Source: an uncultured Schlesneria sp. (lineage in GTDB: Bacteria > Planctomycetota > Planctomycetia > Planctomycetales > Planctomycetaceae). Taken from it: a DNA stretch of 47,412 nucleotides. This document shows, in pieces, positions 6,772 to 16,269 of this stretch; the first letter of the stretch is position 1, and every line of letters starts with the position of its first letter. The notes beneath the pieces are model-generated. The model was not told the origin of the DNA, ran no database searches, and saw nothing but the letters and a program-made list of their open reading frames with translations. The stretch covers positions 1 through 47,412 of the forward strand of contig CAIOKO010000027.1 in assembly GCA_903858935.1 (NCBI GenBank). Direction: 5' to 3'. The position numbers and the translations under genes were made by a program.

Positions 6772-9303
6772 ATGAAAATTTCAGGACGGCATTTCGCCGC
6801 GATGTTCACGGTGTTGATCGGTGCCACACTGGGAGCCGCACTGGCTCAGCAAAATTCAGAAATTAAAAAACCAGCTGTCGCATCGTCAGGTTCACCGGCC
6901 GCCACCACGTCGATCGATGGTAAGCAACTTCCTGCTCCTGATCCGAAATTCGGCGGTGTGATCAATAACGGCGCCCTGCAGTCCAAGCCCTGGTGGGCAC
7001 CACGTATCGTGCCGCCAGAAGGCGCGCCCAACGTGCTACTGATCATCACGGACGATTCCGGGTTCGGTGTGCCGAGCACATTCGGTGGGGTTATCCCGAC
7101 ACCCACGCTGGATCGGGTCGCAAAGAGTGGCCTGCGATACAATAACATTCACTCCACGGCGCTCTGTTCGCCGACTCGCGCAGCCCTCATTACGGGACGG
7201 AATCATCATTCGGTGGGCTATGGTGTGATCGCCGAACAGGCCACTGGCTTTCCCGGGTACAACAGCATCATTCCCGAGGACAAGGCGACGATCGGACGCA
7301 TCCTCAAAGATAACGGCTATGCAACCGCATGGTTCGGCAAGAATCACAACACGCCGGCGTTCGCCGCCAGCCAGGTCGGTCCGTTTGACAAGTGGCCGAA
7401 CGGCATGGGTTTCGAATATTTCTACGGGTTCAACGGTGGTGATGCGAACCAGTGGCAGCCGAATCTGTTCCGGAACACCACCCAGATTTATCCCTTCCAG
7501 GGGAAACCGGAATGGAACCTGATCACCGGCATGGCCGACGACGCGATTGATTATCTTCACCGAATCAATCAGACGATGCCCAGTAAACCGTTCTTCGTGA
7601 AATACGCACCCGGTGCGACTCACGCTCCGCATCACCCGACGAAGGAATGGGTCAAGAAGATCGCTGACATGCACCTGTTCGACGACGGCTATGAAAAGCT
7701 GCGAGAGCGCATCTTCGCGAACCAGAAGAAGCTCGGGGTGATTCCGGCTGACACGACGCTGGAGCCATGGCCTAAGGAAGTCCTGAAGCCGTGGAACGAT
7801 CTCACGCCGGAAGAGAAGAAACTCTTCATCCGGCAGGTGGAAATATTCGCCGCCTACGAAGCGTACACCGACTTCGAGATCGGACGCGTGATCCAGTCGA
7901 TCGAAGACATGGGCAAACTCGACAATACACTGATTATCTACATCAACGGCGACAACGGTACAAGTGCCGAAGGTGGTCCTTTAGGGACGCCGAACGAAGT
8001 CGCGTTCTTCAACGGCGTGAACATGATCCCTGCAGCCATGCAATTAAAATGGTATGACGTGTGGGGGACCGAGCAGACCTACAACCACATGTCAGCGGGC
8101 TGGTCCTGGGCCTTCGATACCCCCTTCACCTGGTTCAAGCAGAATGCATCCAAGCTTGGAGGGATCCGTCAGTGCATGGCAGTCTCCTGGCCGAACCGAA
8201 TCAAGGATGCGGGCGGCCTGCGTGAGCAGTTCATGCACGTCATCGACGTGGTCCCCACCATCCTCGAATCGGCTGGTATTCCAGCACCGACGACGGTGGA
8301 TGGTATCCCGCAAGCCCCCATTGAAGGGACCAGTTTTGCCTACACCTTTGACGCGAAAAATGCCAAGGCGCCGACTCAGCACAAGACGCAGTATTTTGAG
8401 ATGATGGGCCAGTATGCACTGTATCATGACGGCTGGTTGCTCAGTACCAAGGTGAACCGCGCGCCGTGGGAGGCGTTCGGTCCGGCGAATCCCGACCCGC
8501 TCAACAATCAGGTTCTTGAACTTTACGACCTGAGCAAGGACTTCAGCCAGTCGCAGAACATCGCTGACAAATTTCCCGACAAGGTCAAGACCCTGAAGCA
8601 GCTTTTCATTGAGGAAGCCCGTAAATATCAAGTCTTTCCGATGGACGCTTCGGTCGCCGCGCGCGTCATCGCCCCACGTCCGAACATCACCGCAGGCCGC
8701 ACCGAATTCGTCTACACCCATCCGATGGTCGGCTTGCCTCAAGGGGATTCACCGCAACTCCTCAACGCATCCTATACCATCACGGCCGACATCACGGTTC
8801 CTGAAGGGGGAGCGGAAGGAATGATCCTGACGTCGGGCGGGCGGTTCGCCGGTTATGGCTTCTATCTGCTCAAAGGGAAGCCGGTGTTCCTATGGAACAT
8901 GATCGACTTGGAACGGATCAAGTGGGAAGGTCCCGATGTGCTCGCACCCGGTAAGCACACCGTCGAGTTCGACTTCAAGTATGAAGGGCTTGGAGTCGGC
9001 ACTCTTCTCTTCAATAACATGAGCGGCCTTGCCCGCCCAGGGACTGGCGTACTGAAGATTGACGGCAAGGAAGTCATGACGAAGAAGATGGAGAAGACTT
9101 TGCCCATGACGCTGCAATGGGACGAAAGCTTCGACATCGGCTCCGACACGTTGACGGGTGTGAACGACGCAGACTATCTGCCACCATTCGCCCTGACCGC
9201 CAAGCTGAATAAGCTGACGCTGAAGGTGGACCGTCCGCAGTTGTCTCCCGAGGATATCAAGAAGCTCGAAGCGGCAGAGCGGGAGCACAAGGCGAGCCAG
9301 TGA
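6772..9303 (+). CDS. Secreted long-form arylsulfatase
   Basis: An 843-residue sulfatase that hydrolyses sulfate esters, exported by an N-terminal signal peptide (hydrophobic residues about 8-25, likely cleaved after AALA). The first metal-binding aspartates are D94-D95 in IITDDSGFG. The C-S-P-T-R motif puts the formylglycine precursor at C132, followed by AALITGRN, the usual continuation. GKNHN and GDNGTS supply further metal and active-site residues. The enzyme needs a formylglycine-generating enzyme, which is not encoded here. At 843 residues it is much longer than the common 500-residue forms and resembles the long arylsulfatases with an extra C-terminal beta domain (about residues 640-830). 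The natural substrate, probably a sulfated polysaccharide or small ester, cannot be read from sequence. The gene stands alone just inside the left minisatellite. Confidence 0.93.
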   Translation: MKISGRHFAAMFTVLIGATLGAALAQQNSEIKKPAVASSGSPAATTSIDGKQLPAPDPKFGGVINNGALQSKPWWAPRIVPPEGAPNVLLIITDDSGFGVPSTFGGVIPTPTLDRVAKSGLRYNNIHSTALCSPTRAALITGRNHHSVGYGVIAEQATGFPGYNSIIPEDKATIGRILKDNGYATAWFGKNHNTPAFAASQVGPFDKWPNGMGFEYFYGFNGGDANQWQPNLFRNTTQIYPFQGKPEWNLITGMADDAIDYLHRINQTMPSKPFFVKYAPGATHAPHHPTKEWVKKIADMHLFDDGYEKLRERIFANQKKLGVIPADTTLEPWPKEVLKPWNDLTPEEKKLFIRQVEIFAAYEAYTDFEIGRVIQSIEDMGKLDNTLIIYINGDNGTSAEGGPLGTPNEVAFFNGVNMIPAAMQLKWYDVWGTEQTYNHMSAGWSWAFDTPFTWFKQNASKLGGIRQCMAVSWPNRIKDAGGLREQFMHVIDVVPTILESAGIPAPTTVDGIPQAPIEGTSFAYTFDAKNAKAPTQHKTQYFEMMGQYALYHDGWLLSTKVNRAPWEAFGPANPDPLNNQVLELYDLSKDFSQSQNIADKFPDKVKTLKQLFIEEARKYQVFPMDASVAARVIAPRPNITAGRTEFVYTHPMVGLPQGDSPQLLNASYTITADITVPEGGAEGMILTSGGRFAGYGFYLLKGKPVFLWNMIDLERIKWEGPDVLAPGKHTVEFDFKYEGLGVGTLLFNNMSGLARPGTGVLKIDGKEVMTKKMEKTLPMTLQWDESFDIGSDTLTGVNDADYLPPFALTAKLNKLTLKVDRPQLSPEDIKKLEAAEREHKASQ

Positions 9304-9453
9304 TTGTTGTTTTTCGCATAAGCGATAATGTTTGATTTACCGCAAAAAAGACGATGTTTCTGGACAAATCCGACAAGTTTTGCGCAGAATAGCCTCAACA
9401 GGCACCAGGCTGAGTTCTCGTCTGGCCTTCACTGACGCATTATCGGATGCGCC

Positions 9454-10564
9454 ATGAAACAATTAAAAATCGAATGTCCAAATTGCCATCGTGCGTACGA
9501 AGTCGCCGAAAGTTTTCTGGGGCGAAAAGTCATTTGTGCAAACAAGAGCTGCGGGACCAAGTTCGCCGCCGTGGCTTCCTTGCCATCGCAGAAGAATGAT
9601 GCCGAGACATTCGCAGCATTCGGTGAACCATCTAAACCAGACGACGGCAATCCCCCGCCGTTGCCAATTAACCCTGAGCCAAGTCGTGCGCCACGCCCAA
9701 AAGCTCAGCCGAGTCGAAGTTGACACGGCTCCTCCTGAATCACAGGCTGCGACTGAGGCGCCGGTTGTGGCAACATTGGATGGCGACGCGCCTTTTCGCG
9801 AACAAGTTGTCAAGACTTTAAATTCTGCGTACTCATCAGTACGGATGGTGCATACTCATCTCGAAATCAATATTGCAAGAACTTGTTACAAAGACTTAAC
9901 GGAACATCGAAGCCTCATCCCGGATCGGAAGCATGTGCCCCTTGGAATCCAAGTCGAACATCAACTTGATAAGATGATGAATGACTTCCGACAGGCGATG
10001 CAACTCATTCAAACGCCCAAAATCGTGGAATCATTTGCGGACAAACGGGAAGCTAAAGATTATTTAATGTCGATTGACGACGCACCGGCCTTTGCGAGTG
10101 CCGTTAAAGAGTCACTAAGTAAAGTTACGCAATCTGCGAACGAAATCGCAAAACTGCTTGGCATTGGATTCGATGAGGCGCATGGTTCGGAACAATTCCA
10201 TAAGCGTTCATTGGACTTTCTTGTCGCGGCTCGTGAATGCGTTACGGATCTCAAGCAATTGCCGCCAGACCCGAATCCGGAATCAGTGAAACACGCAACG
10301 ATGGCAAGCGTCCGCCTGGGTGTTCAGCTCGGATTCATTCCAGACGCGCCCGAGTTTATGGTCGGCCGAGAGGCGATTGAATCGGGTTTTGCTGCAATCC
10401 ACGATTTCATCGTAAAGTCAGTAAGTTATTACGATTTCACCTATAAAGCCCATAATCTGATCACACAAGAGGAATACAAAGCACTTCAGAAGCTTTATAG
10501 CGATACTTTGCAAACCGCCGTTAAAGTTGCAGATGAGGCGGAACGTCGATTGAAAAAGAAATGA
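9454..10564 (+). pseudogene. Zinc-ribbon protein gene with apparent frameshift
   Basis: Two overlapping frames appear to be one gene. The first (9454-9723) encodes a zinc ribbon, CPNCHRAYEV...GRKVICANKSCGTKF, then a Pro-rich linker, and stops. The second frame carries the rest to 10564: a linker (TAPPESQAATEAP) followed by about 260 residues of alpha-helical protein of unrecognised family. The Pro/Ala-rich linker continues across the frame change if one base is dropped between about 9690 and 9722. A sequencing error, a true disabling mutation, programmed frameshifting, or two separate proteins are all possible. The upstream part of the second frame (9491-9720) is Arg/His-rich and looks out of frame, which argues against an independent gene starting at 9491. 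Zinc ribbons of this type are common at the N-termini of planctomycete proteins. Confidence 0.65.
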
Positions 10565-10636
10565 ACCTCATTCCCAGCCTGTAATCGCCGATCACGCTCG
10601 CCGACTGAAATGCCAAACTTCGTGACGGCAGGATTT

Positions 10637-12025
10637 TCATACCTTCGACTTTTCTCGAACATTCGCGAAATTCTGGTCCACGAGTAATGCTCCGTCGCGA
10701 AAGACCCATTGCAATTGATCGGGGCGAGGATCGCTGGCTGGGACGGTGATCAGGACTCCCTTTTGAGCGTCGTTCTCATAGACAAGTTTCAGGCGGCCCG
10801 CCTTGGACTTTTTGCCGCGGTCTGTAATGGGCTGCTTAAAGACGTCTCGTTCGTAGTTGTCCACGGTAACCGATGAACATTTGAAGGCGAAGCGCTGAGT
10901 GTCCCGGTTCAGCTTTTGAAGCAACCCTCCGCCCGAGCCAAACGCGATATTGTCGGCTGACCATCTGGCGTTTTCCATGGCGGCCAGAATCAGGTCGAGC
11001 ATCTTGAAGTCGATGCCGTCACCCTGGATGACTCGAACCTTTGGGTGCAGGACTTTATAGCCTTTAGCATTTACAGTGAACCCGAACTTCTCGCCCAGAA
11101 TATCCAGGACTTTTACGACAACCTCTGGGGGATCGCCGGAATCCGGGCGAACGACAAGAGTGCCATCACGGGCCAGGACTTCGTCCTTGAGGACTCCTCC
11201 CCAGATGTTCGCACAGCAATTGTAAATATCGAAACTGTCACTCACGGTGGCGACAAGGCCTGTGGGATACTGAGTCAGCATATTCCGGCAGGCATCGACT
11301 TCGTGGTCCTTACCCCATGACGTGATCGTGCTGTGTTCGGCGGCGGGGATTGAAAAGCCAGCACAAGGATCGTGGTAGAACTCATTCAGCAGCACCAACC
11401 CGGCGACGTTATCCGTCCCTTTGAAGTTGACCAGATGGGCGGCTCCTCCGACCGCAGCTTGTTCGGGACAGGTGACTCCTCGAAAACCAAAGTCATGCAG
11501 TTTGAAGTCAATCAGGCCGGGATCGCCGGTTTTCGCCAGGTATTTCAGAATGACATTTTTCATTGCCCGACTTTGCGTGGCAACGGTCGAAGGATACCAG
11601 ACCTGCACGAGCAATGTTTCCAGGTAGTTGGTCAGCCAGAACACATTCGGGTCGGTATTTTCCACCGTCATAAGGACATTCGATTCGCCGACAACCAGAC
11701 CTTCGGGCGCGGCCTTGATCTCGATGGGAAGCCGCCCACCGTGCTTGTGAAGGATGTACTCCCAGCCGGCTCGGTTAAAGAGCTGTCCACCGAAGTGGGA
11801 ATTGAACAGTTTTTCTGCTTTGTCGATTTTTTCCTGAGTCACAACGGGACCGACCAGATACTGCTTGAGCCAGTATTGCAGACCAAAGAAGCTCGTATGA
11901 AGGTGAACAGATCCGGAACGTGACTCGAAGTACGAATAGACCTGCATCGTTTTTGGCGGGTATTGTTTGTAATGGCTGACCTTGTAGCTGTCGGTCAACC
12001 AGCAGATGTTGTTGATCCAGTCCAT
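10637..12025 (-). CDS. nadV: Nicotinamide phosphoribosyltransferase
   Basis: A 462-residue cytoplasmic enzyme converting nicotinamide and phosphoribosyl pyrophosphate to nicotinamide mononucleotide for NAD salvage. Family features are the N-terminal TDSYKVSHYKQYPP, the HDFGFRG block, and a C-terminal region containing IQGDGID and FGSGGGLLQKLNRDT, which bind phosphoribosyl pyrophosphate. The frame is open to 12151, but the ATG at 12025 (MDWINNICWLTDSYK) has AGAGG about eight bases upstream and gives the usual length; starts at 12043 and 12055 remain possible. No other NAD gene is adjacent. Some bacteria carry nadV beside a Nudix or PRPP synthetase gene; this one is alone and converges on the frameshifted zinc-ribbon gene. 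Confidence 0.93.
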   Translation of the reverse strand: MDWINNICWLTDSYKVSHYKQYPPKTMQVYSYFESRSGSVHLHTSFFGLQYWLKQYLVGPVVTQEKIDKAEKLFNSHFGGQLFNRAGWEYILHKHGGRLPIEIKAAPEGLVVGESNVLMTVENTDPNVFWLTNYLETLLVQVWYPSTVATQSRAMKNVILKYLAKTGDPGLIDFKLHDFGFRGVTCPEQAAVGGAAHLVNFKGTDNVAGLVLLNEFYHDPCAGFSIPAAEHSTITSWGKDHEVDACRNMLTQYPTGLVATVSDSFDIYNCCANIWGGVLKDEVLARDGTLVVRPDSGDPPEVVVKVLDILGEKFGFTVNAKGYKVLHPKVRVIQGDGIDFKMLDLILAAMENARWSADNIAFGSGGGLLQKLNRDTQRFAFKCSSVTVDNYERDVFKQPITDRGKKSKAGRLKLVYENDAQKGVLITVPASDPRPDQLQWVFRDGALLVDQNFANVREKSKV

Positions 12026-12569
12026 TTCGCCGGCCTCTTTCATTGTTGCAGACATTTCGATGCCCGCGGCATGAGATGTCGACCCCTTCAACCAAACTGA
12101 CGTCAACCTAGCGGGAATCGAGTCACCGCACAAACGATGGATAACATGCAACCGCTATACGGAGATTGCCACCAGTCATTTTATTTTGCCGTTCTGGTGG
12201 GCCTTGAAGACTCGACCGCACCCTACGAAAAATTTATCGTGGTTTGTTCTGTTTTAGTGGTCATCGAAGTTGCATAACGAAAACTTTCTCGTTGAAGAAT
12301 GGGACTTATAGGCCGTATGAGACTAATAGGACTTAATGAGACGTAGACACACGCCGTTTTCTAAAGAGGGGCTTCGGGCCATTTTTTGTCATGCCTTAAG
12401 CATGAACTCGGAAAGGAGGACGTTGGCAGCCTCAACACCATCGCAAAAAAACGACAAATCTGTCGGGTGCTGTTTGCGAAATTTGGGATGTTGGCGATAT
12501 TCTTGCTTCCCATCGGAAAGCGAGAAACCCTGTTCTTTTCACCGACCTCTTTTGAGGGAGATCGTGACG
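12026..12569. other. Divergent spacer
   Basis: This spacer separates nadV (minus) from the zinc-ribbon membrane protein (plus) and must hold both promoters. It contains a short repetitive stretch near 12300-12345 (GGGACTTATAGG / TAGGACTTAATGAGAC). Frames through 12336-12569 lack features and are not taken as an extension of the downstream gene. Confidence 0.4.
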
Positions 12570-13001
12570 ATGACCTGTGAGCGATGTGGTGCCGAAGCTC
12601 CAACAAGACGCGTTAACTTCTACAGAAACATTGGGCTTCTCGTCTTTCGATTGACGGAATCCACCGAATGTCGGCTTTGCAAGCCGTGCATACATCAGGT
12701 GTTCTGGAAATACATGCTGATCAATGTGACGCTGGGCTGGTGGGGTGCCATCTCGATTATCCTGACGCCACTGATCATCCTGAGCAACACTGTTCAGTAC
12801 TTGTTTTGCCTGGGTATGGCGACGGCACCACAAAATGCAGTGGCCGAGGGATCATCTGGAACGACGCTGGAAGCAACCAGCCACGATGCTGCTCGGTCAA
12901 CGTCCCACTCGTCTGGCGAAATCATCGAATGTCCCTTCTGCCGCACTCGAGTGAGTGTCTCAGAACGCGGAACATGCCCGTCCTGCCAAGCGTCTCTTTA
13001 A
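12570..13001 (+). CDS. Membrane protein with N- and C-terminal zinc ribbons
   Basis: A 143-residue protein of unknown function. The ATG at 12570 is preceded by GAGGGAG at good spacing; upstream codons to 12336 are rejected. The N-terminus has paired cysteines (CERC, then CRLCKPC about 30 residues later), followed by one long or two short membrane segments (about residues 50-85, IISIILTPLIILS-type hydrophobicity). A Ser/Thr/Ala-rich linker leads to a C-terminal CPFC...CPSC zinc ribbon. Such proteins may sense or scaffold at the membrane, but no function can be assigned. Confidence 0.68.
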   Translation: MTCERCGAEAPTRRVNFYRNIGLLVFRLTESTECRLCKPCIHQVFWKYMLINVTLGWWGAISIILTPLIILSNTVQYLFCLGMATAPQNAVAEGSSGTTLEATSHDAARSTSHSSGEIIECPFCRTRVSVSERGTCPSCQASL

Positions 13002-13172
13002 GTCGGTCAAGCAGTGATGCATGACTCCAGGATTGCGATCAATATCGGATGACGTCAAAAGTGGCCGAGTTTATTGAGACGCCTCCCTAGCCGGTTCGCA
13101 CTCTTGATCAACGCGCGAACGATCAACCTATCCTGAACCCGTTGTGCGACGCGCACAAACTTGCTGTGCCGG

Positions 13173-14960
13173 TCAGCTCTTGCCGAAGTCCAAACCCTTG
13201 TCTTCAGGGGGTGCGCCGACCAGCTTGAAGTTCATTTGTGCATCGCCTGTGAACCTGGCAGTTCCCGCGAGTGCGCCTCCTTCCTTACGTTCGAGGATCA
13301 GGACAGGCCCATCGACTGAATAATGACCGGTCAGTTCTTCACTTTTGTGGTTCGGAGCAGAGAACTTCCAGACGAATGTCCCTTCGTCTGTCAGGAGCAG
13401 CCGGAACCTGGACCCATCTTCTCGAGAAGCATTCCACTCCCCTGGAAGCAGAGTCTTATCAACCGAGGCTAAGTCAGGGCTTTGACCAATGGGAACTTCG
13501 GGTGATTTTACGGGATCGCGAGGATATTTCTCGGAATCACCGGTCACAGGATTTGACGTTCCGTCGTAAACGCGTCTTGGCTCGGCAAATGGATTCGACT
13601 TCGCCACTTGAGGCGCCTGTGGTGACTTCGGTGGCCCCTGCACCATGGCCAGCAGTTCGCCTGCCAATCGATCTTCTGGCATCAGTCTGACCACCTGGCG
13701 TAACTCGTCGATCGCAGCTTCTTTCCGGCTGCTGATCATGCTGTGGTAAGCCAGCAGGAAATGAGCATCTGCGGCCCTGGGATGCTCCCGCGTATAATCT
13801 TCGAGGCGCCGAAGCTGATCGGAATAGACGAACGGATCGGGATAGAGGCTGCTCATGGTCGTATAGTCCCATCCGGGTCCGACGGCGAGCACTGAATGAG
13901 CGACAGCGGCGGACTGTCGATAGTCGTGTAAAGCAAAGAGAACCAGCGAGCGAAACTCGTGCATCACGGCATCCGACGGCGATCGCCTTATGGCCGAATC
14001 AACATGCGCTAACGCATCCTGGTAATCCCCTCGTTTAAATGATTCACGCGCTGCATCAAACGCCGGATTCTCCAGGATTGGCGGGGTTTCTGGTGGAGGC
14101 AAACCGGGCAATGATCCAGTTGGAGTACCGGGTGGTGCCTGAACCATGACTGGAATCGGCCTTGAGTAATCGTAGACAACTGTTGAATAGATCACTGGCG
14201 TGTAATAGGGGTTAACGTAAACATAATACCCCGACGAATAAACGGTGGTCCCCAAGCCCCAGCCGCCGTATCCCCATCCGAGTGGACGCCCCCAATAACC
14301 ATACGGACCATAGGGGCCGTAGTAGGCTGGATAGCCCCAACCTGTGCCAATCCCGACACCCCAACCAGAACCTGCAAAACCAAAAGTCACACCTGGCCCA
14401 AACCCCCACCCCCATCCCCAGGCGTGACCTCCCCAGGGACCGTGATACCACGGATGATAGTAATAGCTGGGACGATATCCCGGGTGCGCAAGATGGACCG
14501 GGTGATTTCCCATGTAAGCCTGATGGTAACCATTCCAATGGGCGCCGGGTGAATGCATCATCTCCGCGTGATATGCACCAGGTCCGCCATGAACCGGCCC
14601 CCCGACGTGATTAGCACCGACGGCGGCGCCGTGCATCGGCTGATTCCCGTGGATTCCGACGTTTCCGTGCGGAACGTTGACTCCCCCTCCAGGATGTGGG
14701 GCACCTGGAGTCCCGCCTCGATGGGGTGGGGGGGCGATGCCGGAACTACCCGGATTCGAATGTTGTGCTCCTCCACCAGCCGGTGCCGGCGGAGCACTTC
14801 GTCCCGCCGGAGCACCTGCGCCAGCGCCGCCACGGAAGCCACCAGCAGCAGGGGCAACACCGCCTCCACGTCCGCCCCCCCCTCGTGCCCAGACCGGCCC
14901 GAGACTGAGACTGATGATGCAAACGACGGCAATTCGACCGAGTTGAACACGATTAAACAT
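13173..14960 (-). CDS. Secreted Gly/His/Tyr-rich TPR protein
   Basis: A 595-residue exported protein. Residues 1-25 are a signal peptide ending in VWA. Residues about 27-270 are low complexity: first Gly/Ala/Pro, then His/Gly, then Trp/Gly/Tyr-rich (GWGWGFGPG, YGPYGPYGYWG). Residues about 297-440 form tetratricopeptide-like helices (FKRGDYQDALAHVDSAIRRSPSD; LRQVVRLMPED). The last 95 residues (LPGEWNASREDGSRFRLLL onward) look like a small beta domain seen at the end of other planctomycete TPR proteins. The low-complexity head suggests a surface-exposed or envelope location. The function is not known. Confidence 0.8.
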   Translation of the reverse strand: MFNRVQLGRIAVVCIISLSLGPVWARGGGGRGGGVAPAAGGFRGGAGAGAPAGRSAPPAPAGGGAQHSNPGSSGIAPPPHRGGTPGAPHPGGGVNVPHGNVGIHGNQPMHGAAVGANHVGGPVHGGPGAYHAEMMHSPGAHWNGYHQAYMGNHPVHLAHPGYRPSYYYHPWYHGPWGGHAWGWGWGFGPGVTFGFAGSGWGVGIGTGWGYPAYYGPYGPYGYWGRPLGWGYGGWGLGTTVYSSGYYVYVNPYYTPVIYSTVVYDYSRPIPVMVQAPPGTPTGSLPGLPPPETPPILENPAFDAARESFKRGDYQDALAHVDSAIRRSPSDAVMHEFRSLVLFALHDYRQSAAVAHSVLAVGPGWDYTTMSSLYPDPFVYSDQLRRLEDYTREHPRAADAHFLLAYHSMISSRKEAAIDELRQVVRLMPEDRLAGELLAMVQGPPKSPQAPQVAKSNPFAEPRRVYDGTSNPVTGDSEKYPRDPVKSPEVPIGQSPDLASVDKTLLPGEWNASREDGSRFRLLLTDEGTFVWKFSAPNHKSEELTGHYSVDGPVLILERKEGGALAGTARFTGDAQMNFKLVGAPPEDKGLDFGKS

Positions 14961-15014
14961 CGTCAGCTCCCTATAAGATCCCTCGCCGGTGCGTCGGGCT
15001 ATTTATAAATGATG

Positions 15015-16061
15015 TCAGTTTTTGCGGAGTTGATTTTGGGCGGCACTGTCGAGCGAGCGGAACGGCTTACGAACAATCGTGAGCTTTTCCGCATCGGGAA
15101 TCCGTTCGCCACTGACGAAGCGATCGGTTGTTTCCGAAGTCATCCGGAATTTATCGACCTGTGTATAAACGTTAGTTGTCGATGCGACATGACCATCGAA
15201 CGTGACACCTGAGGTTCGCAGGACCCATGTGTCGCCATCACGATTGAAGTAACCTTCGGAGAATCCACCTGCCGAATCAAATACCCAGATTTTGAGACGC
15301 TGGGTGATCGGGTCATAGCCGATGCGTTGAGTCCCGGACAGAGGCTTCGCCTCCGCAACTTCCACTGTGAAATCACGCAATAGATAGTTACCGCTTTCAT
15401 CCCAGCGACATGAAAAATGGACGTGTGAATTTCGCCCTTCGCCGATCCAGTCGCCAACCAGCCATTCGAGTTGGCTGACCTGAGCATGATGAGATGAGGC
15501 CTCTGAGGCGTCATCAGATTCGTGCAGGCTGGCAACTAGCCAGAGATCACCTTCACGAGCACAGACCAATCGGCATTTACCTGGGATGACGGTTGCATCT
15601 TCCGATGATCGGAAGCGGGTCGTACATTCCGAAGCAATCAGGTTCCTGGCAATCGCCCGTGCCGAGACGATCTCGATCTCCATCGCTGATCCGGGTGTAT
15701 CACGAAAGAAGGCAGCAAACTCATCGGCGATCGCCTTGCGGCCATGAAAAACGGCACCGTGAGCATCGACGTATTCACCGTCCGGCGTAAAGATGGCAGC
15801 AAACGCTTTTGCGTCGCTTCTCTTATGGGCGGCGAGCAGGGCATCTGCAGCATGCTTGATCACAGCTTCCTGCGGCGACAGCTTTGCTGATGTCGCACGA
15901 TGGGTTTCCGCTGCGGCTTCATTTCTGGGTCGAGACGGAGTGACCTTAGGACCAGGCGGCTCCGCCAGTCCATTGCCTGAAAACTTCGGCTGATCATTCG
16001 CCGTCACGATACAGATCGTTCCGACCACCAACACAAAAGCGGTGACAATCCAATATCTCAT
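15015..16061 (-). CDS. Exported SnoaL-like (DUF4440-type) protein
   Basis: A 348-residue protein starting at the ATG at 16061, directly after a near-perfect ribosome site (AAGGAGG, 8 bases away). It has an N-terminal signal segment (WIVTAFVLVVGTICIV), then a SnoaL/DUF4440-like fold at about residues 65-185 (ALLAAHKRSDAKAFAAIF, EYVDAHGAVFHGRKAI), then a second domain of about 150 residues opening LEWLVGDWIGEG, which resembles the lipocalin-like DUF1579 type. SnoaL-like domains bind or isomerise small hydrophobic molecules, but many are of unknown function. It is transcribed in the same direction as the TPR gene with a 54-base gap. Confidence 0.82.
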   Translation of the reverse strand: MRYWIVTAFVLVVGTICIVTANDQPKFSGNGLAEPPGPKVTPSRPRNEAAAETHRATSAKLSPQEAVIKHAADALLAAHKRSDAKAFAAIFTPDGEYVDAHGAVFHGRKAIADEFAAFFRDTPGSAMEIEIVSARAIARNLIASECTTRFRSSEDATVIPGKCRLVCAREGDLWLVASLHESDDASEASSHHAQVSQLEWLVGDWIGEGRNSHVHFSCRWDESGNYLLRDFTVEVAEAKPLSGTQRIGYDPITQRLKIWVFDSAGGFSEGYFNRDGDTWVLRTSGVTFDGHVASTTNVYTQVDKFRMTSETTDRFVSGERIPDAEKLTIVRKPFRSLDSAAQNQLRKN

Positions 16062-16197
16062 GCCACTCTCCTCCTTGAAGCGTAGTCCATGCAGCGCAAG
16101 TCCGAAGACCGGACAAAGCTTAATCAAGTCTAGAGCGTGTTAAAAAAATCGGGAATACCCATCTCCGCGCACTGGTAAAAGATTGACCACCAAAAGA

Positions 16198-16227
16198 AAA
16201 GAGGTGGCAAGTTTTCGCCACCTCTTT
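16198..16227 (-). terminator. Rho-independent terminator of ettA
   Basis: An 11-bp perfect stem AAAGAGGTGGC/GCCACCTCTTT with an 8-base loop, followed on the minus strand by TTCTTTTGG. It lies about 40 bases after the ettA stop. Confidence 0.85.
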
Positions 16228-16269
16228 CCTTAAATGAGAATTGCGTCGGGATCTGAACCCGATTCGCGA

